7,881 bases of DNA from Methanolinea sp. UBA477 (GCA_002509485.1 DAWO01000009.1:331-8211), one strand, 5' to 3'; counted from the stretch's first letter, positions 1 through 5,743 are shown. Notes: generated from the sequence alone by a model not told the origin. Numbers and translations are program-made.

Positions 1-88
1 GGCGCCAGACTCATAGGGTTTTGAGAGCATCACAAGCGCCATCATCTGAGATATCTGGAGGTCGCGGGTTCGGATCCCGTCCGCAGCA
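1..88 (+). tRNA. tRNA-Met (CAU), intron-containing, 5' end outside the window
   Basis: The window opens inside the D-arm. The anticodon stem CCAGA (5-9) pairs with TCTGG (54-58), and CAT lies at 12-14. The spliced loop reads CTCATAA. A canonical archaeal bulge-helix-bulge is visible: CTCA (10-13) pairs with TGAG (47-50), and the 3-nt bulges are TAG (14-16) and ATA (51-53). This predicts a 37-nt intron at 16-52, at the usual 37/38 site. A 5-nt variable loop (59-63) and a T-stem (64-68 with 76-80) follow. The acceptor 3' strand is CCGCAGC, the discriminator is A88, and no CCA is encoded. The anticodon stem is not the GGG/CCC type of initiators, so this is elongator Met. A CAU-reading tRNA-Ile cannot be fully excluded without the 5' half. 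The T-loop reads TTCGGAT, with G where A58 is expected. Confidence 0.9.
16..52 (+). other. tRNA intron (37 nt, canonical 37/38 position)
   Basis: The boundaries follow from the 3-4-3 bulge-helix-bulge. Archaeal tRNA endonuclease cuts after the second base of each bulge, giving TA^G on the 5' side and AT^A on the 3' side. Removal leaves a 7-base anticodon loop, CTCATAA. Confidence 0.87.
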
Positions 89-91
89 TCA

Positions 92-97
92 TTTTTT
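92..97 (+). terminator. T6 terminator of the tRNA gene
   Basis: Six T residues begin four bases after the discriminator base. This matches the short oligo-T termination of archaeal tRNA genes. Confidence 0.6.
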
Positions 98-198
98 ATC
101 CGGTTTTTGGAAATTGGATATTGTTTCGTTGATACGATCCCGGCGTTGTTTCATCCAGTATCCAAAATGAAAATCAGGTCTTGATTCGAAAAGATTTG

Positions 199-238
199 AA
201 AAAAAGCACGTACTCCGGGATGAGTTCATCTCACCCGG
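199..238 (-). terminator. Hairpin plus T7 terminator after the META lipoprotein gene
   Basis: CCGGG (215-219) and TGAG (221-224) pair with CTCA (230-233) and CCCGG (234-238) around the loop TTCAT, with A220 bulged. On the minus strand the stem is followed ten bases later by seven T residues (205-199). It begins about 10 nt after the stop codon of the minus-strand lipoprotein gene. The T-tract alone would suffice in archaea. Confidence 0.72.
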
Positions 239-248
239 GCCGTGGTTT

Positions 249-779
249 TCACATGGTTGGCGGCTCTGTGCTGTATGTTGCAATGACGTATCTCTGGTTG
301 TTCATCAAACTCAAAAGGTTACCATCGATGCTGTAGGATTCCACTCCGTCAAGCATTGCAAGATAGAGCTGCTCCTGGTTGTCGACACCGGTGGGCGACT
401 GGCAGATCATCAGGGTCGAGCCGGGTGCCCCGATTCCGATGGTTTTCCCCTCACCGAGGGCATAGGTGGCAAAGTACTGATTGCAGCCACCCGAACCGGT
501 CAGGTTTCCGTCTGCCCCGAATACGGCGGTGATCTCGGTTCCCGGGATGACGTTCTCGGCCTCGACCACGCCGTTGTCAAACGATACCAGGTACCACGTG
601 GTGCCGACAAGGGGGACCGGGGCGGGAGTGGTCGCAGTCACGACCGTGGTTGATCCAGGTGTGAAGACCTGCGTCGGTGTGGGCATCGGTTGTTCTGCCG
701 GGGGCTGTGTCGTGCACCCGGCGATGGCAACCGCCAGGATGATGATGGCGGCGATGATTCCGATGGATTCGGCTTTCAT
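249..779 (-). CDS. META/HslJ-domain lipoprotein
   Basis: This 176-aa protein is predicted to be exported and lipid-anchored on the outer face of the membrane. Residues 5-20 form a hydrophobic signal peptide ending in a lipobox, IAGC, with Cys22 as the lipid-attachment site. A Pro/Thr/Gln-rich linker spans about 25-56. Residues 57-170 match the META (DUF306/HslJ-like) domain: a GTTWYLVSF start, a central GSGGCNQYFATY motif at about 95-106, and an MICQSP segment near 124-129. The family is linked to heat-inducible or adhesion-related envelope proteins in bacteria, but its molecular function is unknown, and in methanogens it is an uncharacterised surface protein. There is no clear Shine-Dalgarno. 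A TTTTTATT element lies about 25 nt upstream, so the mRNA may be leaderless. It diverges from the peroxiredoxin gene. Confidence 0.9.
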   Translation of the reverse strand: MKAESIGIIAAIIILAVAIAGCTTQPPAEQPMPTPTQVFTPGSTTVVTATTPAPVPLVGTTWYLVSFDNGVVEAENVIPGTEITAVFGADGNLTGSGGCNQYFATYALGEGKTIGIGAPGSTLMICQSPTGVDNQEQLYLAMLDGVESYSIDGNLLSLMNNQRYVIATYSTEPPTM

Positions 780-800
780 ACCATTCCCTTCTTACGCAGC

Positions 801-808
801 AATAAAAA
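801..808 (-). promoter_or_regulatory. TATA-like element of the META lipoprotein gene
   Basis: On the minus strand this reads as an AGTTTTTATT element centred about 25 nt upstream of the ATG at 779. This is the usual archaeal TATA-to-start-site distance and implies a leaderless or nearly leaderless transcript. It was placed by eye only. Confidence 0.45.
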
Positions 809-908
809 CTGAATCATTTCTCTGCACCGTTCCAAAAGCCAGGTCCTTCCTCTCCCTTCGAGTCTTCAGCGGAGTATCTTCTCCGGTATGGCTGACGGAA
901 GTTTTCCA

Positions 909-958
909 ACCGGATAATAGGGGAATAAGGGGGGGTATCCGGTCTGCACATACTATAT
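909..958 (+). promoter_or_regulatory. Promoter and candidate operator of the peroxiredoxin gene
   Basis: An 8-bp perfect inverted repeat, ACCGGATA (909-916) and TATCCGGT (936-943), encloses a G-rich loop with GGGG and GGGGGGG runs. Eight bases further is a TATA-like ACTATATGG (952-960), which places transcription start near 978-984. A dyad just upstream of TATA/BRE is a plausible regulator site. This also argues against the in-frame ATG at 957 being the start codon. Confidence 0.45.
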
Positions 959-1004
959 GGTTGGACGCTATATCTCCATCCATATGAAAGAGCGGGAAGA
1001 TCGG

Positions 1005-1464
1005 ATGGTTGGAGAGCCGGCACCCGGGTTCTGCCTTCCTGGTGCCGATGAGAGAGAGGTCTGCCTCGAAGAGTACGCTGGAAGATGGCTTGTCCTGTAT
1101 TTCTATCCAAGAGACAACTCGTCAGGCTGCACGCTGGAAGCCCGGACCTTTTCCGGGGAACTCGACGAGTTCGCCGCAATCGGTGCTCGAATAGTTGGCG
1201 TGAGCCCGGATTCTCCTGCCAGCCACAAAAAGTTTGCCGAGTCGAAGGAACTGCGGGTGTGCCTCCTCTCCGATGAAGAACATGCTGTCATGGAAGAATA
1301 CGGCGTGTGGAAGAAGAAGCGCATGTACGGGCGGGAGTTCATGGGCGTGGAGAGGAGCCACGTTCCTCATCGATCCGGAGGGGGTCATCCGTGCGATATG
1401 GAGGAAGGTCAGGGTTCCCGGGCACGTGGAGACGGTGAAAGAGGCACTCCAGGCACTTTTATAA
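1005..1464 (+). pseudogene. bcp: Bcp/PrxQ-type peroxiredoxin with a +1 frameshift
   Basis: This family reduces H2O2 and organic hydroperoxides using thioredoxin-like donors in the cytoplasm. The first frame from ATG 1005 begins MVGEPAPGFCLPG and carries the active site P35-x3-S39-x2-C42 (YFYPRDNSSGC), then VSPDS and LLSDE. The C-terminal part, ATFLIDPEGVIRAIWRKVRV, lies in another frame and stops at TAA 1462-1464. Removing one base near 1356 joins GVER directly to ATFLID and gives about 152 aa, the normal family length. As sequenced, the first frame runs on to 1688 with an unrelated tail. The usual resolving Cys five residues after C42 is Arg47; C10, C20 and C86 are alternatives. The start at 1005 was chosen because it lies about 20 nt after the predicted transcription start and matches the family N-terminus. 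ATG 984 (leaderless) is possible. It is either a recent pseudogene or a sequencing error. Confidence 0.85.
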
Positions 1465-1546
1465 GACGGGATACCCGGGTTCGCCCTATTCCCAGGGAAA
1501 AGGAGACAGCGTGGACTGCCGTCAACCGGTCCCGGGACCTTCATGT

Positions 1547-1735
1547 TCAGCCAGGCGTGTATTTTCCGATGATCTCCTGCCATTCGGGAGAATCCACGAG
1601 CAGATCAGGGCCATCATTGGAGGGCTCCGGGAGTTCTTCATCATCTTTGGGTGCAGCGATGCCGTGGTGTCGGGAAACGACTGCCTGAATACTTCGTGGG
1701 TATGCAATCTGCTTTCGGAAGGAGATTTTCTGCAC
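1547..1735 (-). CDS. Possible small acidic protein, unknown function
   Basis: This is a 62-aa reading frame that I do not recognise. The basic N-terminal half (KISFRKQIAYPR) is followed by an acidic C-terminal half, KDDEELPEPSNDGPDLL, ending in a Trp-containing SPEWQEIIGKY. The codons of the second half (GAT, GAA, CTC, CCG, GAG, ATC) resemble those of the neighbouring real genes, while the opposite frames give Ser- and Ile-rich sequence typical of shadows. Against it: there is no Shine-Dalgarno before ATG 1735, and the AT-rich element at 1751-1758 is too close for a normal leader, so the true N-terminus may differ. It has no membrane segment or metal motif. If real, it converges on the peroxiredoxin locus. 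Confidence 0.4.
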   Translation of the reverse strand: MQKISFRKQIAYPRSIQAVVSRHHGIAAPKDDEELPEPSNDGPDLLVDSPEWQEIIGKYTPG

Positions 1736-1747
1736 TTCTGCCCGAAG

Positions 1748-1758
1748 GATTAATAATC
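1748..1758 (+). promoter_or_regulatory. AT-rich TATA-like dyad upstream of the DUF155 gene
   Basis: GATTA-A-TAATC is a symmetrical AT-rich element in otherwise GC-rich sequence. Read on the plus strand, TTAATAAT would place transcription start near 1780, giving a leader of about 40 nt before the GTG at 1820. Its symmetry means that it could also serve the minus strand. Confidence 0.5.
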
Positions 1759-1808
1759 AAACACCCATCTGTTCATAATGAGGACGAGAGCGGATTCCGC
1801 CCTGTCCG

Positions 1809-1814
1809 GGTGAT
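1809..1814 (+). promoter_or_regulatory. Shine-Dalgarno GGTGAT fixing the GTG start at 1820
   Basis: GGTGAT is complementary to the archaeal 16S 3' tail (AUCACC) and lies five bases before GTG 1820. It is the main reason for choosing this non-ATG start. Confidence 0.75.
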
Positions 1815-1819
1815 TCATC

Positions 1820-2881
1820 GTGATTGCCATTCGTAATTATCGGATCTATGATATTGGAAGAGAGATCGACATCGATCTGCTCGAACGGGACCTTGCAATA
1901 ACGCATCCCACGGCCCGTACAAGGTTTTTGCGGGTCAAGCCCAAGTCCATCATGATCGAAGATCCCCCGCTTATCCTGAAGATGGATCCCGCCAGGCTGA
2001 ATATCGATGGAGCGGAGATCGAATTTTCGGTCATTGCCCGCATCTATGTCATCGGTGCAATCAGCCTCTGTTTTGTCTACGAAGACCCCGGGGGTGCTCC
2101 CGGTCAGTTGATGCAGACCACGCTCTCATTCGCCGGGCAGGACATGCTTGCCGGGGCATTCGACTCGTACATCCGGAGACTGGAAGAGACCCTGGCCCCC
2201 CATGTCAGGATGCACCGGATCGACCGTGAATTTTTCGAGGATTATACCGTATATGTCACGGATCGGCTGGATGATGCACTCGATCCCGCGATTCTCCTGA
2301 TTGGAGAGCGTACGGAAATTTCAGCACAGATGCGGGAGGAGATCACCCGGAATACCCTCAGTTACACCCCACATGACCTCGCCATGCTCTCCTGGGACGC
2401 CGCGCTCTTCTGCAACCCGGAATATCCGGTCGATTTGATCGATCTTGTAGAGTTTGCCAACGTCCAGGTTCTTGAACTCCGCTACTATGACCGGGAGATG
2501 AGCCGGCAGATGGAGAAGATGTATGATGACATCGAACAGGCGGACCGCCTCTGGAGGTTTCGGAAGATGAGGCAGTACCACGGGATAATGGCCACGCAGA
2601 TGGAGATGTATGCCGAGATATCGGAGATCACCGAGAGGGTGAACAACCTGATAAAAGTGACCGAGGATATCTATTATGCCCGGGTCTATGCGACGGCACT
2701 CCGGGTTCTGCGGAGCAACCTCTGGAGCGAGAGCGTTGACCGGAAGATCGAGGTCATCCAGGAGAACTATTCGATGCTCTCAGACGAGGTCCGCATCCAG
2801 CACTCGTATTTCCTCGAATGGATCATCATCATCCTGATCGCTCTCGAATTCGGCCTGGCCATCTGGCGCAGTTTCGAATAG
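1820..2881 (+). CDS. RMD1/DUF155-family membrane-anchored protein
   Basis: A 353-aa protein of the RMD1/YagE (DUF155, COG1723) type. Residues 1-180 form a mixed alpha/beta region. Residues about 225-325 are strongly helical and charged, consistent with a coiled coil (EMSRQMEKMYDDIEQADRLW, then SEITERVNNLIKVTEDI). One membrane segment sits at the C-terminus, where HSYFLEWIIIILIALEFGLA matches the family's characteristic terminal helix after an (R/Q)HS.(R/F)LEW motif. The soluble part is thus probably tethered to the membrane by its tail. Yeast relatives (Rmd1, Rmd8, Rmd9-region genes) are tied to meiotic division, and mitochondrial relatives to translation; the archaeal role is unknown. The start is GTG 1820 with a good GGTGAT Shine-Dalgarno. 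It appears to be monocistronic and converges with the YwbE gene. Confidence 0.88.
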   Translation: MIAIRNYRIYDIGREIDIDLLERDLAITHPTARTRFLRVKPKSIMIEDPPLILKMDPARLNIDGAEIEFSVIARIYVIGAISLCFVYEDPGGAPGQLMQTTLSFAGQDMLAGAFDSYIRRLEETLAPHVRMHRIDREFFEDYTVYVTDRLDDALDPAILLIGERTEISAQMREEITRNTLSYTPHDLAMLSWDAALFCNPEYPVDLIDLVEFANVQVLELRYYDREMSRQMEKMYDDIEQADRLWRFRKMRQYHGIMATQMEMYAEISEITERVNNLIKVTEDIYYARVYATALRVLRSNLWSESVDRKIEVIQENYSMLSDEVRIQHSYFLEWIIIILIALEFGLAIWRSFE

Positions 2882-2997
2882 GGTAAGAACTTTCAGTGGT
2901 GCCTGCCGAGAATTGCCCTGATGAATAGAGGGTGGTGAATAGTATTCGCTGTCATGAACCCGGGTGTCCCCCATTTCCATTGAATCGGTCCCAACCA

Positions 2998-3198
2998 TTA
3001 TTCTCTCTTCACATACCGGACCCGTCCGACCGGCCCTTCGACAAGCCGCACCTTGATTCCATGCGGATGAGAGCCTGACCGCGTGAGGATCTCCCTGACC
3101 CGCCCTTCGGTTATTGAACCATTCCGCTGGTCTTTTTTCTGGACGATCCCGACCGTGTCACCCGGTGCAATAGTATCTCTCTTGCGGCTGTCACTCAC
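2998..3198 (-). CDS. YwbE-family (DUF2196) small protein
   Basis: From GTG 3198 this is a 66-aa protein that matches the YwbE family over its whole length: IAPGDTVGIV, then KKDQRNGSITEG, then HPHGIKVRLVEGPVGRV. It is probably a small all-beta, KOW/SH3-like fold. Many bacteria and archaea carry it and no function is established; the basic character allows, but does not show, nucleic-acid binding. The frame is open up to a TTG at 3243, which would give 81 aa. I prefer GTG 3198 because it fits the family length and because a TATA-like element at 3257-3266 places transcription start near 3235, downstream of that TTG. There is no good Shine-Dalgarno at the usual distance; a GGAGGGAG run lies about 15 nt upstream. 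It converges with the DUF155 gene across a 116-nt gap with no obvious terminator. Confidence 0.83.
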   Translation of the reverse strand: MSDSRKRDTIAPGDTVGIVQKKDQRNGSITEGRVREILTRSGSHPHGIKVRLVEGPVGRVRYVKRE

Positions 3199-3256
3199 AT
3201 CTTGTCCCAAATTTCTCCCTCCCTTTCTGAAATTACCCGTCAAAGAGCAGGATTCC

Positions 3257-3266
3257 TCTTATTATT
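3257..3266 (-). promoter_or_regulatory. TATA-like element of the YwbE gene
   Basis: The minus strand reads CAATAATAAG here. It is the only clearly AT-rich element upstream of the gene and lies about 60 nt from GTG 3198, predicting a leader of about 35 nt. Confidence 0.45.
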
Positions 3267-3277
3267 GGTCCACGAGG

Positions 3278-3389
3278 TTTTGAAGATATCCCCTACGGCA
3301 CCTCCCGGTCTCTGAATCGGTACGATGGGATGCACCACGATATCCGGATGCGCCTGGAAGACCAGGAGAATAACAGGATATCTTCAAAA
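3278..3389. repeat. 14-bp perfect inverted repeat enclosing an 84-nt spacer
   Basis: TTTTGAAGATATCC (3278-3291) is the exact reverse complement of GGATATCTTCAAAA (3376-3389). Inside lies a small hairpin, CCTGG-AAGA-CCAGG (3353-3366), and a third GATATCC copy (3339-3345). The right arm merges into the A9/T9 run that follows the flavoprotein gene on the minus strand. No open reading frame of note occupies it. It could be a structured 3' UTR, a small RNA, or the remnant of a miniature mobile element. Confidence 0.75.
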
Positions 3390-3418
3390 AAAAACGTTTT
3401 CCCGGGTTTGTCAAACCC
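3386..3418 (-). terminator. Terminator of the flavoprotein operon (hairpin at the stop codon, then T9)
   Basis: On the minus strand GGGTT/AACCC forms a stem across the stop codon (3404-3418, loop TGTCA). It is followed after nine bases by an uninterrupted run of nine T residues (3394-3386), starting about 17 nt after the stop. Nine T residues are a strong archaeal termination signal. Confidence 0.75.
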
Positions 3419-4739
3419 CATTATTCCACAGCCGGAGTGAGGCATACCGGAGCAGCGAATACACTCCGTCGCTCATCGGATGCACCTCCAGGAAATTATC
3501 CATATCATCCACGTGAACACCGCACCGGGAAAGAAAAGCCGTGTATGCAGCGATTATTCCCGCCGAGGGACCTGCGGTATAGACGGCATTGAGTCTCCGG
3601 GAATCAGGGTCGACCGCTACCCGTGCAAGGCCTGTGTTTCCCCCCGGCACCGACCAGAAGGTTCCGGGACCTGCAGGACCGGGAACCGAGAAGATAATAC
3701 CTCCGGGTTCGTCACCCTCCCAGTAGGCGAGCTCGGATGAGAGGTTTATCGAGCGGGGAATTGCCCTGTAGTCCATCTCGGTCTCCCTCCCGAGAATGTT
3801 CTCGGCAGCGACGATGCCCTCTCTCCGTGCGACAGGAGTCAGGCATGGTGACCCGGTCACGTCACCGCACGCGTAAATGCCGTTCATGCTGGTGCGCATA
3901 TGGCGGTCTACGAGTATCTCCCCGCCTCTTCCCGTTTCCACTCCCCGGATCATTCCAGACCTGGGGACGAGCCCCGCCGCGATGAAGACGGCATCACACG
4001 GGATCTCTGCCGGAGTGTCCCCGCCGGTGGATACCGATTCCGCACGTTTATCTCCATGGATCCCGGAAATGCTGCAGCCTTCATGAATATTCACCCCGTC
4101 CATCTCCTTTCTTGCGATGGTCTGCAGGGAGGGATCGAGATCCTTGAGAAACCCGCTTCTGCAGAGGAGGTCCACGCGGCACCCGAACTGGTGGAAGATC
4201 CAGGCAAACTCTGCCGCCATGACGCCTCCACCAATTACCACGAGTCTTCCGGGCAGATTATCCATCTCTGAAAGGGTGTGGGGGTTGTACACATTCAAAA
4301 GACCCGTGCCCGGAATATCCGGTATCCGGGGCCTCGAACCGGTTGCCAGAATGACTGCTTCCGCCTCCATCGGATCATCCCCGATAAAGACGTTCCCGTC
4401 CTCCAGACGTCCCTCCCTGCCGTACTGCACCTCCACGCCTGCAGACCGGGTCTCCGCATCAAGAACGGATCGGATCTTCTCCTGGATACCCTTCATCTCG
4501 CCAAGCATGTGCGGGAACCTGACCGATGGGACCTGGTCGAGAATTCCAAGGTTATACAGGTTTCTTGACCGGGCGATTGATCGTGCTACATCATTTAAGG
4601 CGCAGACAACCATGCACCCGTGATGGAGGCATTGTCCTCCGATTCCTCCTGCTTCGACGAGAGTAACATCCTTTCCGGCCTGGGCCAGGCGTATCGCCGC
4701 CGTTCTTCCTGCCGGTCCTCCACCAAGAACAACAATCAT
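3411..4739 (-). CDS. Dihydrolipoamide-dehydrogenase-like FAD/NAD(P) disulfide oxidoreductase
   Basis: A 442-aa cytoplasmic flavoprotein of the pyridine-nucleotide disulfide oxidoreductase class I family, which moves electrons between NAD(P)H and a disulfide substrate through FAD. It shows an N-terminal FAD fold (VVLGGGPAGRTAA, 3-15), a redox pair C37-x4-C42 (GGQCLHHGC), ATGSRPRIP (132-140), an NAD(P) fold (VVIGGGVMAAEFAWIF, 167-182), the second FAD motif GIYACGDVTG (287-296), and a C-terminal interface domain with His420-Pro421 as the likely acid/base pair. The usual IPSK after the second Cys is replaced by MVVC, giving a third Cys at 46. No 2-oxo acid dehydrogenase or lipoyl protein is in view, so the substrate is unknown. 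It follows the upstream gene by 8 nt with no Shine-Dalgarno, so the two are probably cotranscribed and coupled. Confidence 0.9.
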   Translation of the reverse strand: MIVVLGGGPAGRTAAIRLAQAGKDVTLVEAGGIGGQCLHHGCMVVCALNDVARSIARSRNLYNLGILDQVPSVRFPHMLGEMKGIQEKIRSVLDAETRSAGVEVQYGREGRLEDGNVFIGDDPMEAEAVILATGSRPRIPDIPGTGLLNVYNPHTLSEMDNLPGRLVVIGGGVMAAEFAWIFHQFGCRVDLLCRSGFLKDLDPSLQTIARKEMDGVNIHEGCSISGIHGDKRAESVSTGGDTPAEIPCDAVFIAAGLVPRSGMIRGVETGRGGEILVDRHMRTSMNGIYACGDVTGSPCLTPVARREGIVAAENILGRETEMDYRAIPRSINLSSELAYWEGDEPGGIIFSVPGPAGPGTFWSVPGGNTGLARVAVDPDSRRLNAVYTAGPSAGIIAAYTAFLSRCGVHVDDMDNFLEVHPMSDGVYSLLRYASLRLWNNGV

Positions 4740-4747
4740 GGGAAAAA

Positions 4748-5698
4748 TCAGAGTATTTCCACGCCTTCATCCATGGGCGTTGAGAGGATCTCACCGCTGT
4801 GCGCATTGACTTCCACTATCTTCCTGCCCCGAACCTGCCAGACCGGGACATAGACCTGGTATATGTCGAGCGAGATGTCTTTTCTTTCAGGTTTCATGAC
4901 CTTCTCCTCGTAGAAGATGGCATCGCCCTTCTCCTGCTTTATCCTCACCCTCTGCGTAAGCTGCGTGATGAGTTCCTCATAGATTCTCTCTGTCGCCTCG
5001 TCTTTTGAGATATGCGGCTGAACGATCTCTGCATCTGCGGGAACCGGACCATCCACGCTCCTGGTCTCGCAGGCATCAACGCGGAGCCCGTTTATTGCGT
5101 TTATCCCTCCCGAACCCTCGGCATCGAATGGGATATGCTTGTCCTTGTATACCTGTTCGCCCGAGCTTTGAAAATGATAAAACCAGTGTGGGATAAAACG
5201 CAGGTGTACTGTGCCCTGTATTGCTGCAATCTGTTCGGCCGCCTGTTTGTTGACCTTCACGGGGAGGTGCGGAATGCTCACCCCCGAACCCGAATCCATC
5301 GACTCCTGGACCTTCTCCTCGCGCAGGTGAATGTTCTCCGATGATGCAAAGGAGAGGGAGAGCTCCCGGTCCATGATCCGTGCCAGGGCAGCTTCACCGG
5401 CATACCGTACAAATTCCTTGACCCCCCAGACAATGGAGTTTTCGAGGCTTACGCCCTCATCAATGGTGAATAAGAGTTTCTTGCAGACCATTTCATGATC
5501 ATCGGTTTTCAGTTTGTAGCTTGTCCGGTCGAATTCCTGTATCGTGTCTGGTTCATTGGAACAGAGCACGAGAAGACAGTCGGTATCCCTGACTGCAGAG
5601 AGGTCAAGCGGCGGGTCAACCTCCATAACATCATATCCTGCCGACTCCAGGATCTCGCGCATGGAAATCCTCGCTTTATCCCGCGTTTTATCATCCAT
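4748..5698 (-). CDS. Uncharacterised two-part protein in operon with the flavoprotein
   Basis: I cannot assign this 316-aa protein. The N-terminal third (helix REILESAGYDV, strands ending DCLLVLCS, then EFVRYAGEAALARI) has the order of a restriction-endonuclease-like or Rossmann-like fold, but no PD-(D/E)xK triad is evident. A linker near 125-150 leads to a C-terminal half with two similar units. One is RFIPHWFYHFQSSGEQVYKD with GSGGI (about 168-200); the other is VYVPVWQVRGRKIVEVNAH with SGEIL (about 283-305). This is a P-x-W beta-hairpin pattern reminiscent of PepSY-like modules. A charged helix (ISKDEATERIYEELITQL, 231-248) lies between them. There is no signal peptide or membrane segment. 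ATG 5698 was chosen; a TTG directly before it (5701) would add one residue. It is the first gene of an operon with the flavoprotein, eight bases downstream, suggesting a shared pathway. Confidence 0.83.
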   Translation of the reverse strand: MDDKTRDKARISMREILESAGYDVMEVDPPLDLSAVRDTDCLLVLCSNEPDTIQEFDRTSYKLKTDDHEMVCKKLLFTIDEGVSLENSIVWGVKEFVRYAGEAALARIMDRELSLSFASSENIHLREEKVQESMDSGSGVSIPHLPVKVNKQAAEQIAAIQGTVHLRFIPHWFYHFQSSGEQVYKDKHIPFDAEGSGGINAINGLRVDACETRSVDGPVPADAEIVQPHISKDEATERIYEELITQLTQRVRIKQEKGDAIFYEEKVMKPERKDISLDIYQVYVPVWQVRGRKIVEVNAHSGEILSTPMDEGVEIL

Positions 5699-5743
5699 CA
5701 ATCATACATTTCCTTCGTCTCATAGAACAATTTTTCTATTGCG
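5699..5743. promoter_or_regulatory. Divergent promoter with an ATAGAA-N6-TTCTAT dyad
   Basis: These 45 bases separate two divergent genes and must hold or overlap both promoters. ATAGAA (5722-5727) and TTCTAT (5734-5739) form a perfect 6-bp inverted repeat with a 6-base spacer in AT-rich sequence. The core AGAA-N6-TTCT has the spacing of the known NrpR operator GGAA-N6-TTCC with one changed base per half-site. Neither gene has a clear Shine-Dalgarno, so short or absent leaders are likely. Confidence 0.5.

Noticed and set aside
114..165. TTGGATA/TATCCAA inverted repeat downstream of the tRNA
   Set aside because: Only 7 bp with a 38-base spacer; expected by chance in a window this size.
1..248. 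tRNA 3' end as an attachment site for an integrated element
   Set aside because: No second copy of the tRNA 3' end, integrase or atypical cargo is visible in the window.
89..283. 64-codon minus-strand frame running into the tRNA
   Set aside because: It overlaps the terminator and the tRNA 3' end, has irregular composition and no Shine-Dalgarno, so it is judged non-coding.
481..987. 168-codon frame on the plus strand antisense to the META lipoprotein
   Set aside because: It is a shadow of a clear lipoprotein gene and has no family resemblance.
957..1688. Taking the 243-residue open frame as the real peroxiredoxin product
   Set aside because: After about 1356 the frame no longer matches the family, whereas the missing C-terminus is intact in another frame ending at 1464. 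The ATG at 957 also lies within the predicted TATA region.
2882..2997. Small gene or terminator between the convergent DUF155 and YwbE genes
   Set aside because: A GAGGGTGGTGAAT stretch looks like a ribosome site plus GTG, but the frame has no recognisable product, and no T-tract or stable hairpin was found.
3900..4623. Plus-strand frames of 123 and 168 codons inside the flavoprotein region
   Set aside because: They are antisense to a protein with complete FAD, NAD and redox motifs, so they are shadows.
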